Of a stretch of 64,000 nucleotides of DNA, positions 1 to 8,772 are shown in pieces. This stretch comes from JAENVT01 sp963805445 (GTDB taxonomy: Bacteria; Actinomycetota; Acidimicrobiia; Acidimicrobiales; Ilumatobacteraceae): positions 124,001 through 188,000 of the forward strand of contig CAWDUI010000047.1 in assembly GCA_963805445.1 (NCBI GenBank). The letters are read 5' to 3'. Under the pieces are notes generated by a model, which made no database searches, was not told the origin of the DNA, and worked only from the letters and a program-made list of their open reading frames with translations. Numbering within the stretch: position 1 is the first letter of the stretch; each line of letters opens with the position of its first letter. The position numbers were made by a program, and so were the translations under genes.

Positions 1-116
1 TCCACACGTTGCAGGTGTTTACCGTGCGCCCCGACGGGATCTGCCACCTGACCGTCTTCCAAGACGACGCTGTGTTCGCCATCTTCCAGCTACCGGCGAC
101 GGTTCCCGACCGCTGA
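1..116 (+). CDS. C-terminus of an ECF sigma factor with SnoaL-like tail (partial)
   Basis: Only the last 37 codons lie in the window (frame from base 3, TGA at 114-116). The visible segment reads LQVFTVRPDGI and then VFQDDAVFAIFQLP. That pattern resembles the end of ECF41/TIGR02960-type sigma factors, whose SnoaL-like C-terminal domain closes with a T-x-F-x-D-x-x-L-F-x-x-F-x-L-P type motif. The assignment rests on this short tail alone and is tentative. The rest of the gene is upstream of the window. Two further ECF genes follow within 11 kb, so the neighbourhood is rich in extracytoplasmic-function regulation. Confidence 0.45.
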   Translation, partial: HTLQVFTVRPDGICHLTVFQDDAVFAIFQLPATVPDR

Positions 117-220
117 TCGTCTCGAGAGGCAGCGGAGTTCGCGGGCGCGACGAAATATCGGCTTCGACGAGCAGCCTCTGGACGACATCACGCCGCACCA
201 CAGCGCGCAGCTTCGACGCG

Positions 221-226
221 TACGAT
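221..226 (+). promoter_or_regulatory. Putative -10 box (TACGAT), leaderless start of the TauD gene
   Basis: TACGAT lies exactly 6 bases before the ATG at 233, so transcription would start at or next to the start codon. No Shine-Dalgarno sequence is visible. It matches the TANNNT-plus-6-to-10 pattern seen before many genes in this window. Confidence 0.45.
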
Positions 227-232
227 GTCGGC

Positions 233-1105
233 ATGCGCCACGTCGTGGGGATGCTTCAGGTCGAGCCGTTGGACGCGACGTTCGGTGCTGTTGTCCACGA
301 CGTCGTCCTGAGGCGCGCCAGCGATGCGACCATCGCCGAGCTGACCGAGCTGTGGCTCGAGTATGCGCTGCTCGTGTTCCCCGGCCAGCACATGACGCCG
401 CACCAGCAGGACGAGTTCGCCAGTCGCTTCGGCGACCTCGAGTTCACTGCGACCGCACTCACCAACATCCAACGGGATGGGACGCTCCGTGAGATCGGGC
501 ACGATCTCTCGAAGTCTCTGCGCGGCAACGAGCGATGGCACCACGACAGCACCTACATGCCCGTCCAGGCGATGGGCGCGGTGTTCACGGCGGAGATCGT
601 CACGGACGACGGCGGAGATACCGGCTTCGCCGACATGCGCGCCGCCTACGACGCGCTCGACGATGCCACCCGGAAGCGGATCGAAGGCCTCGCCGCGTAC
701 CACTCCCGGCGTTACAGCATGGACCGCGCCGATCTGCACGTGAGCGCGGAGAACGCCGACCGGTACCAGTTGTACGGCTACGGCATCGATGTCGAGCCGC
801 CGCTGCGTCCGCTGGTGAAGATTCACCCGGCCACGGGCCGGCCGAACCTTCTCATCGGACAGCACGCCCACGCGATTGCCGGCCTCACGGCTGACGATTC
901 CGAGACACTGCTCGATCGGCTCAACGACGAGGCGTGCATTGCCCCGCGCACCTACTACCACACGTGGACGAAGGGGGACGCGGTGCTGTGGGACAACCGG
1001 TGCCTCATGCATCGAGCGACGCCCCACGATCCCGGACAAGCCCGGCGGATGTGGCACACCCGGATCGCCGGAAACCCGGCAACCGAATCCGGTCTCGACC
1101 ACTGA
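233..1105 (+). CDS. TauD/TfdA-family Fe(II)/2-oxoglutarate dioxygenase
   Basis: Intact 290-residue protein of the TauD/TfdA family, which uses Fe(II) and 2-oxoglutarate to hydroxylate small substrates such as sulfonates or aryloxyacids; the substrate here is unknown. The iron-binding H-x-D is in WHHDSTYMP (about residues 102-110), the distal histidine in WDNRCLMHRATPHD (about 254-267), and the 2-oxoglutarate-binding arginine follows in RRMWHTRIAG. GDTGFADMRAAYDAL is the conserved family segment after the metal motif. Length is normal for the family. The ATG at 233 is preceded by a leaderless-type -10 box. It stands alone between a sigma-factor gene end and a convergent regulator operon. A role in organosulfur use would fit the sulfate genes at 18-23 kb, but they are far away and this is speculation. 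Confidence 0.85.
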   Translation: MRHVVGMLQVEPLDATFGAVVHDVVLRRASDATIAELTELWLEYALLVFPGQHMTPHQQDEFASRFGDLEFTATALTNIQRDGTLREIGHDLSKSLRGNERWHHDSTYMPVQAMGAVFTAEIVTDDGGDTGFADMRAAYDALDDATRKRIEGLAAYHSRRYSMDRADLHVSAENADRYQLYGYGIDVEPPLRPLVKIHPATGRPNLLIGQHAHAIAGLTADDSETLLDRLNDEACIAPRTYYHTWTKGDAVLWDNRCLMHRATPHDPGQARRMWHTRIAGNPATESGLDH

Positions 1106-1196
1106 CCACTCCGGCTTGGCACGTCGACCCCGGCGAGTCAGGACGGCCTGAAACAAACTGCGCAGTTCATATCTGTGTCATTGGAAGCGGCGATCG

Positions 1197-1883
1197 CTAC
1201 GACGCCACGGAACCTGTGGTTGTTGGATTCGTCGCTTGGATTGCTGTGATCACGATCTGTTGGTTTGACTTCGGGTTGGCAGGGTCCGTGACGACAACGA
1301 GTCCTTTGGCGGTGGTTGTGGCCGGATCGGTGTCGACGCTGTACGTATTGACGCTCGTGATCGTGAAGCGGATCTCGGCATCCGCGCCGGTTGGCCTCCA
1401 GAAGATCTCGGTGCCGGTGGCGAGGTCCTCGAGTGCCCCGAATTGTTCGCGGCCGACGTGGATCACTGAGACGCTATCGGCGGCGTCCTGGGGCAACGCT
1501 GTGGATGGGTCGTGCACGGCAAGACCCACGCTGAGATTGTGGCCCTCAACCACGAACGCGCCGCCGTCCATTGTGGGCACAGAAAGATAGCCAAGGCTTG
1601 GATCGACCACGGGTTCGATCGAGTCGGTAGCGACAGATCGGGTCTGAGGCGGCACCGATTCGTCACCCGTGTCGCGCCACGATACGAGCGCAACGACACC
1701 GAGTGCGGCCGTGACGCTCAGGGTTGCGGCGACGAGCGCGATTCGGCGACGTGGACGCCGAGGCTGCTCCAAGGTCGGTCGTAGCTGCACGTAGCGGCTC
1801 GTCGGAACGGGGCCGAGCTCAGGGCTTTCGGCGACGATCGCCGTGAGCGCGGATCGGATGGAGTCATCAAGCGTGGCTGTCAT
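1197..1883 (-). CDS. Membrane protein with degenerate sortase-like extracellular domain, ECF-linked (putative anti-sigma factor)
   Basis: 228 residues. A cytoplasmic N-terminus of about 55 residues precedes one membrane segment (IALVAATLSVTAALGVVALV) and then an extracytoplasmic domain. The stretch SVSVIHVGREQFGALEDLATG and the following RFTITSVNTY resemble the class E/F sortase fold, including the histidine strand. Where sortases have the catalytic T-C, this protein reads VVVTDPANP, so the cysteine is absent and no transpeptidase activity is expected. The ATG at 1883 overlaps the stop of the upstream ECF sigma gene by 4 bases (ATGA) and has an AAAGGA ribosome site, so translation is probably coupled. 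Position and topology suggest a membrane partner or anti-sigma factor of that sigma factor. That role is inferred; no ZAS motif is visible. Confidence 0.6.
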   Translation of the reverse strand: MTATLDDSIRSALTAIVAESPELGPVPTSRYVQLRPTLEQPRRPRRRIALVAATLSVTAALGVVALVSWRDTGDESVPPQTRSVATDSIEPVVDPSLGYLSVPTMDGGAFVVEGHNLSVGLAVHDPSTALPQDAADSVSVIHVGREQFGALEDLATGTEIFWRPTGADAEIRFTITSVNTYSVDTDPATTTAKGLVVVTDPANPKSNQQIVITAIQATNPTTTGSVAS

Positions 1884-2368
1884 TGGAGTTCCTTTCCCAG
1901 TCGGTCGCGGGCACGTTGCAGATCGCGATGCACGGTGCCACGCGACAGACCGAGTGTGTCCGCGATCGCTGCTTCGGTCATGTCCTCCCAGTAAGCGAGG
2001 AACAGCACAGTCCGCTGACGAGGCCCGAGACCAGCGATCGCAGCACGTAGATCCACATCGCCGATCGCGTCGATCGCAAACCGTCCTGGCAGTGCCGCGA
2101 CATCTCGTCGCTGCCGGCGTCGTCGAGAGCGGAACATGCTGTGGGCCTCGTTCCGGATCGCGCGTAGCAGGTAGTTCCGAAAGTCGCCGATCCCGTGTCG
2201 GCCGACCGACGAGGTGACGCGAAGAAACGCGGAGACGGTTACATCGTGCGCCTCGGCCGGCCCGACCAGCACAGTGGCCAAGCGCAGCCCCGTGGGGCCA
2301 TGCGCTCGCCACAACTCCTCCAAGTTCGCAGCGACCGGCGTCACCGGATCGTGATCGATAGTGCCCAT
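1880..2368 (-). CDS. ECF-family RNA polymerase sigma factor
   Basis: 162 residues from the ATG at 2368 (a GTG at 2419 in the same frame would add 17). Region 2 includes FRNYLLRAIRNEAHSMFRSR (about residues 63-82). Region 4 includes LGPRQRTVLFLAYWEDMTEA followed by the helix-turn-helix IADTLGLSRGTVHRDLQRAR near the C-terminus. The architecture is that of a compact SigE/SigK-like ECF factor directing RNA polymerase to stress-type promoters. The gene overlaps the downstream membrane protein by 4 bases, forming a sigma/regulator operon. Target promoters cannot be read from this window. Codon use is like the neighbours and there is no frame damage. Confidence 0.85.
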   Translation of the reverse strand: MGTIDHDPVTPVAANLEELWRAHGPTGLRLATVLVGPAEAHDVTVSAFLRVTSSVGRHGIGDFRNYLLRAIRNEAHSMFRSRRRRQRRDVAALPGRFAIDAIGDVDLRAAIAGLGPRQRTVLFLAYWEDMTEAAIADTLGLSRGTVHRDLQRARDRLGKELQ

Positions 2369-2532
2369 GTTGTCGTGTAGACGCCACCGCCGCAGATCTT
2401 GCGCGACCTGGGGCAGCACATTGGCACCAGCACAGCGCCGGTGGCGATGCGGTCGTCGTTCGACACTCGTCGTTCGGAGACACCAGATATGTGCGGATCA
2501 CGTACTTCTGGCGCGATCAGATCTGTGGTTAG

Positions 2533-2621
2533 GGCGTTGCTCACTCGCCACACACCGGGCGAAGTGCGTACTTTCGATCTACCCCCTGTGCATCGAAAGT
2601 ACGCACTTCCGATGGACGTCC
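2533..2621. repeat. Dispersed palindromic repeat A, copy 1
   Basis: Arms at 2561-2578 (GAAGTGCGTACTTTCGAT) and 2592-2609 are perfectly complementary over 18 bases around a 13-base loop. A second copy in inverted orientation lies at 49918-50003. The two share loop, arms and flanks (GGACGTCC on one side, GGCGAGTGA on the other). No coding sense is visible. The region between the sigma factor and the PIN gene (2369-2689) holds nothing else I can identify. Confidence 0.8.
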
Positions 2622-2689
2622 GCTCGTCGACGGGCTGCGTTCTGCTCTGCGCGTGCGGCCCGGCGGCTTTGCACCGGCGACAATGGCGA

Positions 2690-3091
2690 TCAGTCCGCTG
2701 ACAGTGCCGCGAGAGTAGCCACGGGCACGATGTGAGCAGCCTTGGCGGCGAGCGCCGGGTCGATCGTGATCAGCGCGTCGGCCTGGAGCTTGCACACGGC
2801 GAGGTACTCGGCATCGACGGTCGTATCCCATCCGTGCTCGCGCGCGATCCTCCATGCGGTTCGGCGCGACACTCGGTCGCCAAGTAGCCGCATCTTGATC
2901 TCGGTGACGCGTTCGTGCCGCTGGAGCGCAACCTCTTCGGTGATCTGACCGTTACGTACCGCCGCCAGAAGCAAAGTCAGAGCCTGCGAACGGATCATGT
3001 TGGGAGCAACGAGCTGATGGGCCGGGCTGACGTCGACCTTTTCGGTCACCAGATGAAGCAAGGTCGGAGCGTCGATCACATAACGAGCCAC
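2690..3091 (-). CDS. PIN-domain protein (VapC-like, no visible antitoxin partner)
   Basis: 133 residues. It starts RYVIDAPTLLHL with the first PIN acidic residue at D7, and carries later acidic positions in TTVDAEYLAVCKLQADALIT and the final TIDPAL strand. This is the four-acidic-residue layout of Mg2+-dependent PIN ribonucleases. VapC toxins normally pair with a small VapB encoded just upstream. Here the upstream 70 bases lead directly to the divergent SCO6745 gene and no antitoxin ORF is apparent, so the gene is an orphan or its partner was lost. The GTG start at 3091 is preceded at 6 bases by TATCGT, a leaderless-type -10 box. Confidence 0.75.
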   Translation of the reverse strand: MARYVIDAPTLLHLVTEKVDVSPAHQLVAPNMIRSQALTLLLAAVRNGQITEEVALQRHERVTEIKMRLLGDRVSRRTAWRIAREHGWDTTVDAEYLAVCKLQADALITIDPALAAKAAHIVPVATLAALSAD

Positions 3092-3097
3092 GTCCAG

Positions 3098-3103
3098 ACG
3101 ATA
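3098..3103 (-). promoter_or_regulatory. Putative -10 box (TATCGT) of the PIN gene
   Basis: TATCGT on the minus strand ends 6 bases before the GTG at 3091, the same geometry as other leaderless candidates in the window. Confidence 0.4.
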
Positions 3104-3159
3104 CGGCTAAGTGACCGGATGCAATTGGACCGAGGTCCTCCACATCCGGAGGCGACGAC

Positions 3160-4011
3160 ATGACCAACTCGGTTAGCGTTGTCACGGTGAACTCCATGGC
3201 CCGCCGGATGTTCGAACTGGTCGAGCCGATCGGTGTCATCCCCTACTCGGCCGATGAGCCCAACGAGGCGATGTTCGCCCTGGGGTTCACCAACTACTGG
3301 GACACCTACTTCGCCGGACGGGCGGCGCCCCTGGGCCTCGTCCCGGCGGAGGTCGTGGACGCGCTCTTCTACAACTTCGCTCCCGGTGAAGTGGCCCGCC
3401 ACATCCCGAAGGTGTGGCGCACCACCACGCCCGAATCGGCGATTGCCGCTCGCCAGATGGGCTGCGTGAAGGCGCTGCGTCGGATCCTCGGCGATCGCGT
3501 CGACTCTCCCACCTTCGCCCGTGCCGCCGAACTGTTGCTCAAGGCGGCGACCAGCGCCCCGTTCGAGGGCCGACCGATGTACGCCGCGCTGCGCACGATT
3601 CCGATACCTGACGACGTGGTGGCTCGCCTCTTCCATGCAGCGTCCTTGCTGCGCGAGCACCGTGGCGACGGGCATATCGCGGCCCTGATGGTCGAGGGTG
3701 TCGGCGGACTCGAGGCGCATGTTCTCCTCGCCCTCGACATGGACATGCCGGCAGAGAAGTTCGGACGCATCCACCACCTTCCGGCAACGCAGCTCGCCGC
3801 TGTCATCGAAGGGATGCGCGATCGCGGCCTGATCGGGGATGACAGTTGGCTCAGCGAACAGGGTCGCGCCGTCAAACAGCGCGTCGAGTCACTCACTGAT
3901 GACCTCGCCGCGAAGCCCTACGAAAGCCTCGAGCCAGGCGAGCTCGATGAGCTGATGGATGCCCTCGAACCGCTCGCCACATTGCTACTCGCCGCCCAGA
4001 ACTGGGGCTGA
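3160..4011 (+). CDS. SCO6745 (SalK)-family protein
   Basis: Intact 283-residue protein. ARRMFELVEPIGVIPYSADE, the segment FAGRAAPLGLVPAEVVDALF, and LLREHRGDGHIAALMVEG are hallmarks of the SCO6745 family (SalK domain), which is widespread in actinobacteria and is probably a helical protein with a winged-helix-like second half. No reaction has been established to my knowledge, so no function is assigned beyond the family. The ATG at 3160 has a purine-rich CCGGAGG about 8 bases upstream, unlike most neighbours. An in-frame ATG at 3196 (MARRM) is a second possible start. It is divergent from the orphan PIN gene. Confidence 0.75.
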   Translation: MTNSVSVVTVNSMARRMFELVEPIGVIPYSADEPNEAMFALGFTNYWDTYFAGRAAPLGLVPAEVVDALFYNFAPGEVARHIPKVWRTTTPESAIAARQMGCVKALRRILGDRVDSPTFARAAELLLKAATSAPFEGRPMYAALRTIPIPDDVVARLFHAASLLREHRGDGHIAALMVEGVGGLEAHVLLALDMDMPAEKFGRIHHLPATQLAAVIEGMRDRGLIGDDSWLSEQGRAVKQRVESLTDDLAAKPYESLEPGELDELMDALEPLATLLLAAQNWG

Positions 4012-4070
4012 TGTCGCTGGCGGTTCAACCCGCACTCGACGCAACCAGTCGCTGCATCCGCCAAGAAATC

Positions 4071-4165
4071 GGTCGGGCGCGATTTCGGTATTGCCAGTAC
4101 TCACGGCTCACCCGACCAGGCTCAACGGGTTCGATTTCGGTATTGGGAGTACCGAGATCGCGCCC
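4071..4165. repeat. Dispersed hairpin repeat B, copy 1
   Basis: Outer inverted arms at 4075-4090 (GGGCGCGATTTCGGTA) and 4150-4165 match in 15 of 16 positions. A direct repeat of CGATTTCGGTATTG-x-x-AGTAC lies inside (4080-4100 and 4132-4152). A related copy is at 17701-17765. The 4012-4345 gap between two genes contains no other recognisable feature. Confidence 0.65.
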
Positions 4166-4345
4166 AACGAGTTGGTGGCTCGAGCGGCGAGAACGGCGTA
4201 AGACGCCAACCATCGAACCGCATCGCTCGTCCGCCGTGCTTTTCCCGATCGGCCTTGCTGCGTTCATCGGAACGGTGCTCTCGTTGGTCACGAGCCCCGC
4301 TGGAGGCATGCTGGGGCGCAAACGTCTGGTGTCGGCTTCGGGCTT

Positions 4346-6212
4346 TCAGGGGCTTGCCACCCAAGCCGGGCCGAAGTACAACGACGGCAAGCGGTACGCG
4401 CGGTACGCCACGAACGGTTCGGCGGCCGAGCCGATATCCATCCGCATCACCACCGCGCTACCCGAGGTCGGCGCCGGTTGGACCTCTTCGATGTCGATGT
4501 GCAAGAACCCAGCGGGATCATTGATTCCACCATTGTCGATGAGGACATTGCCGTTCGGGAGCGGCTGGGAATTTCCGAGGAAGCCCGAGAAGATTGGCTT
4601 GCCGTCGACATCGAGCGGGCGGTGCTCCCAGACCTGAGTGGCCGTCCAGTCGGCCGGATTCGGAGACGAGTCGTTGATCTCGTAGTGGACGGCACTGCTG
4701 TACGGAGCCGCTGTGCCACCGCCCTGGGTGGTGCCCGGCCGGAAGTTGCCGTTGTCGTACATGATGATGGAACCATCGGGCTCCAGCTCCGGGGCGTGCT
4801 GATAATACGCCGGTTGCCCGTCGATGGGCAGCGTGCCATGTGGGCCGAGCGTCCAGCGGACCTTGGTCTGAGGGCCGATTTCGTCACCGTGATCGAACGC
4901 GATCACGGTGTCCTGGTGGCGCACCGACATCAGCACGACATTCCGGTGAGGGTCGTACACGACTGCGTTGGCATGGCTCCAGTCGCGCTCCAACTGGTTC
5001 GCGAACAGCCCGGTTGTCGCACACAACTCGTGACCGGGATGCGTGTATGCATCGATCACGTCCCAGTCGTCCCAAGTGTGCAGGACCTTGCCGGACCGCT
5101 CGAACTCCACGGCGACATCACTGATGATGCCCCAATCCGAGTTGTCGCCCGGGCACTGTGCCTTACGGAACGCCTCCGTCACCGGGTGCACGGTCCGGGC
5201 CAGCGCGAGCAGGTTGCCGTTCGGCATCACCGTGATGTCGTGGTGCGGTACCGACAGCTTGATCCAATCGGCATGCACCCAGACCGTGTCCGGGCTCTCG
5301 ACGAATCCGGTCGCAGCATCGCTCACCGCGATCGTGCTCGACGTCGTCGCCGCAGCAGTCGTTGATGGGGCCACTGACGTCGTCGCCGGAACGGCGGTTG
5401 TCCCCGCGGGACCGTCGCCGAACTCCCAACGAGCCAGCGTCTGTCCGGTCACGCTGTACTCGGCCATCGCGTACGGGAACAGATCAGTGAGGAAGTTACC
5501 GTTCGGCATCACGTCGATCGAGCCGACCCCGGTCGTCGGATCGCGGAGATACCACACCACCTGACCGTCGGAATCGATGCCGATCTCGAAGCCAGGCCGC
5601 GCCGTCGAACCACTCTCAATGAGCTCGAGAATGGTGATGCCCGGCGCCATCTTGGTGGTGTCACCGCTGAAGCTGATCTTCGGGAAGTACGCGGGCACTG
5701 CACCACTCGTGAACGTCGTCGAGTTCGAGTCCACCTCGTTGCCATCGGTGTCGAAGCCCGTGACGCGCACGTCGTACGTGTGGGACGCGGCGCAAACCCA
5801 CGAGCGGGATCGAGTGGTCCATCGTCACCGCCGTGGTTCGTGGGACGGACACCGATTGGTCGGGGCTGGTCGCTACCACCTCCACCGACACGGCGACCGT
5901 ACTGGTGATGTCCAGTTGTGCAGCCAACACGTTCTGCTCGATCGGGGATGCAATGACGGTGAGTTCCGCTGCCGCGGTCGACGTTGTTGGCCGCGCTGTG
6001 GTGTCGTTGGCCGCAATCGTCGAGGCAGCTACGGTCGTCTGCAGTGTCGTTTGTGAAGGAATCGCCGTCGCCGGCACAGCCTTCGAGGTCGACGAACACG
6101 CCCCGGCCACCAAGCACAGCGCTATCGCAGCGACGGCCCACGTCCCAAACCGCCTCACCGGCGGCCGTACCACATGGACTATGGACGAGCCGTTCGAAGG
6201 AGATATGTGCAT
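4346..6212 (-). CDS. Arylsulfotransferase (ASST)-like lipoprotein, frame broken near 5800
   Basis: About 620 residues when joined. The N-terminus has a signal peptide with lipobox (CLVAGACSS), so the protein should be a surface lipoprotein. A Ser/Thr-rich linker follows, then a predicted Ig-like segment and a beta-propeller-like domain with repeated MPNGN motifs (IDVMPNGNFL, ITVMPNGNLL, PLPNGNVL) and histidines in SVPHHDITV and DWSHANAVVY. These are typical of the ASST/PF14269 family, which transfers sulfate between aryl compounds, although many members lack proven activity. A second Thr/Ser-rich insertion (about 45 residues) interrupts the propeller. One extra T in the GGGTTTG stretch at about 5800 breaks the frame and both sides align without other damage. 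A GTG about 12 codons downstream is an alternative start. Confidence 0.7.
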
Positions 6213-6396
6213 TGTTCACAAGTTTTCAGTGCTGCGATCACGTGACGGGGGCCACCCGGACAGCGACGCTGCCCGCAACTTCGCCCGCACGGCACTGGAG
6301 CAACAGCACAACAGCGCACAGAACGGGCGACGCAGAACGACAGCCGCCGCAACATGCCTCGGCCGCCCACATCGGCGCACATGGGTGCCGTTTGGT

Positions 6397-7024
6397 CTAC
6401 GCGTCGTACGGCAAATCGAGCGCCTGACGCATCGCTTGTGCCGCTTCTGCGGCGTGGTCACCGATGCCTTCGATCTCCTCGAGCACTGATGCGAGGGCGG
6501 CCTTGGTTCCTGGAAGCGCTGACGCTTGGTAGAAGCGACCCGCCTCCTCTGCTACGGCGTCGATGAGTGCTTCTGCGGCGTCGCGAACGTGGCGCGGCCA
6601 CTCGTAGCCGCAGAGAGCCTGGGCAAAGCGTCGATTTGCTTCCGCAGACACCGCATAGAGACGCGGATAGTCATCCCAGGTCGGACCCCGTGACGGGACG
6701 GCGTCCCATGCAGCGGAGATCGCCAGGTTGCACGCGTCGGCGTACGAAAGGTACTGGCGTCGAGCGCGTTCGAGTTCGGCGCGTCTGCTTGTCGATTTCT
6801 TCCGTTTGCCGTCGGTTTGCGTTGCCCGAAACAGCGTCGTACCGGTCACGCCGACTGGGATCGGAGAGCGTGTCGTGTGCTTCTTGCACCATTTGAAAAA
6901 GCGCTGCTGAGCCACCAGAGTCGGGGTGCGAGTTGGTCGCCAAGCGTCGATACGCGGTCCGGATCTCATCGTGCGTTGCAGAGGGAGTCAGACCAAGGAT
7001 TTCGTAGTAGTCCGCGATCTCCAC
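6397..7024 (-). CDS. J-domain (DnaJ-like) protein, frame broken near 6830
   Basis: The GTG at 7024 opens a J domain: DYYEILGLTPSATHDEIRTA, then the HPD tripeptide in SHPDSGG (about residue 34) and AHDTLSDPSRRDRYD. This would recruit and stimulate an Hsp70 (DnaK). After about residue 68 the coding sense moves to another frame and continues as a predicted helical region (AELERARRQYLSYADACNLA through QALDLPYDA). It lacks the G/F, zinc-finger and peptide-binding domains of true DnaJ, so this is a J-domain co-chaperone with an unknown C-terminal module. One extra base between 6800 and 6850 explains the break. No dnaK lies nearby. Confidence 0.65.
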
Positions 7025-7138
7025 ACGATACGCACGCGTAGCGGGCTGAACTGCAGGGACGCGCTCGAGGCCACCTCAGCGATCCCTCGGTCCGCATTCG
7101 TGCCATTGTCTGACGATGAACGATGACACCACACCGCG

Positions 7139-7558
7139 GTGAGCCTGACCCGTCTGGGTCACGGACGGTATGAAGCGGTCAACGCCCGAGGTGGCACGAT
7201 CGAGTTCTCGACCGATCGCGAGCAGAGCTTCACGCCGGTCGAACTGTTCCTCGCCTCGATCGCAGGCTGCGCCGCGATCGACGTCGACTTCATCACCACC
7301 AAGCGTTCCGAGCCGCTGCGTTTCGAGGTGTCGATGACGGCCAACAAGATCCGCGATGACGAGGGCAACCATCTCGTCAACTTGGCGATGACCTTCGACG
7401 TGGCGTTTCCCAACGACGACGGTGGCCGTGCCGCGGCCGGAGTCCTGCCCAGCGCCATCGCTCGCACGCACGATCGCTTGTGCACCGTCAGCAGGACGGT
7501 CGAGATCGGGACACCAGTCGCGACCTCGATCGCGGACGACGGCACCGCACAGACCTAG
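7139..7558 (+). CDS. OsmC-family protein
   Basis: 139 residues. FTPVELFLASIAGCAAIDVD (about residues 31-50) carries the single cysteine expected in the C-terminal part of the OsmC/Ohr active site, and the protein ends with the usual RTHDRLCTVSRTVE segment with the second cysteine. Two-cysteine OsmC proteins reduce organic hydroperoxides in the cytoplasm; whether this one is an Ohr or a YhfA-type member is not clear. The GTG at 7139 is the first start in frame, and an ATG eight codons upstream is out of frame. A second, longer OsmC protein is at 54209. Confidence 0.75.
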   Translation: MSLTRLGHGRYEAVNARGGTIEFSTDREQSFTPVELFLASIAGCAAIDVDFITTKRSEPLRFEVSMTANKIRDDEGNHLVNLAMTFDVAFPNDDGGRAAAGVLPSAIARTHDRLCTVSRTVEIGTPVATSIADDGTAQT

Positions 7559-7670
7559 ACAATCGGAACGCCATCAACGTCGAGTTCCGCGGTGACCACA
7601 CAGAACGCGAGCGCATGTTCGCCGCTCGGGCCAGCACCTCGGTGGCTCGTCGGCGTGCCAGGCTGGTGCG

Positions 7671-8561
7671 ATGTTCACGCGGCCGAATGATGTGGCCGAC
7701 GCCGACCTCGCCGCGATCCTGTTCGAACGATGGGGCTTCGACATCGTGAGCGTCGACTACCTGGCGGTCGGATTCGGTAGCCACCACTGGCGGGCGGCGA
7801 CGGCTTCCAGCAGCTGGTTCGTGACGGTCGACGACCTCATCGCCAAGCGCCGAGAACCCGACGAGGCGTTGTCGGCAACCCGGGAGCGCCTGGTGGCGGC
7901 TTTGGCGACGGCGGGGGCGTTGCGTGACGCCGGTATCGAGTTCGTGGTGGCACCGGCGCGAACCGATGACGGGGACATCGTCTGCAACCTCGGCGACCGC
8001 TATGTCGTTGCGGTGTATCCGCTGGTGGATGGCGTGACATACGACTACGGCAGTTTCTCCGACGATGCCCACCGCGACGCTGTAGTCCGCAATATCGCCG
8101 CGTTGCATCGCTCCCCGAAATCGTGCCACCGATGGGCCTCGACCGACACCCTGTCGATACCGCGGCGCGCCGAACTCTTCGTTGCATGCGCGCAGCTGCA
8201 CGACCCGTGGGCGTCAGGCCCATTCGCTGAGCCGGCGAGATGCCTGCTGGCGCGACACGCGGACGCCGTCGCTGACGCGTTCCGCACCTACGACGCACTG
8301 GCGAGCAAAGTGAGCTCACAATCTCACCGATTCGTACTGACCCACGGAGAACCACACCCGGCAAACACGATCACCACCGGCAGCGGCGTCGTGCTCATCG
8401 ACTGGGACACCGCGCTGATCGCTCCGCCCGAACGTGATCTGTGGGACTTGATCGGTCAGGATCCGTCGGTCAGGGCACGTTCCCGGCAATGTTCCCGATC
8501 GACGTCAGGGACTCCCCGGGGGGTTCTCGACGCCGACGAAGTGAGGTTCGAGGCCGAATGA
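7671..8561 (+). CDS. Aminoglycoside-phosphotransferase (APH)-fold kinase
   Basis: 296 residues with an APH/ChoK-type kinase core. The catalytic loop is LTHGEPHPANTI (about residues 224-235, with the H-G-x-x-H-x-x-N pattern) and the metal-binding DxD-like motif is VLIDWDTALIAPPERDLWDL. It resembles spectinomycin/hygromycin-type phosphotransferases, but many such chromosomal kinases act on unknown small molecules, so resistance is not claimed. The last 30 residues after LIGQDPSV are Arg/Ser-rich and unlike the family, and the protein ends early. A frame break near 8480 is likely. A CAGGCT box 6 bases before the ATG may be its -10. The 8562-8772 stretch after it shows nothing certain. Confidence 0.7.
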   Translation: MFTRPNDVADADLAAILFERWGFDIVSVDYLAVGFGSHHWRAATASSSWFVTVDDLIAKRREPDEALSATRERLVAALATAGALRDAGIEFVVAPARTDDGDIVCNLGDRYVVAVYPLVDGVTYDYGSFSDDAHRDAVVRNIAALHRSPKSCHRWASTDTLSIPRRAELFVACAQLHDPWASGPFAEPARCLLARHADAVADAFRTYDALASKVSSQSHRFVLTHGEPHPANTITTGSGVVLIDWDTALIAPPERDLWDLIGQDPSVRARSRQCSRSTSGTPRGVLDADEVRFEAE

Positions 8562-8772
8562 ACGCCTCCCTGCGCGAGGTCCTCAGCAAGACTCCGTATG
8601 CCCGATAGGAACGCTGCGAGGCGAACGGCCGCGGCGTACCGATTCTCGTAGAAGCCCGAACGAGCCGACGTTCGGGGAGCGATCGGTGACCGGACCATCG
8701 TCAGACATGGAGAACCTCACATGATCATCGACACCACCGTGCCGCAATCGGTTCTCGCGAGTCTGATCGTGG

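Noticed and set aside
2952..3239. Minus-strand ORF upstream of the PIN gene as its antitoxin
   Set aside because: Overlaps PIN in another frame, Ser/Gly/Arg-rich, no DNA-binding fold.
5509..6219. Separate 236-residue minus-strand gene at the 5' end of the arylsulfotransferase gene
   Set aside because: Wrong frame; the signal peptide and lipobox are in the 5661-6212 frame that joins the main domain.
6204..6489. Plus-strand ORF with a perfect-looking GAAGGAGATATG start
   Set aside because: The ribosome-like site is striking, but the protein is Arg/His-rich low-complexity and overlaps the 5' end of the arylsulfotransferase gene and the DnaJ gene end; judged chance.
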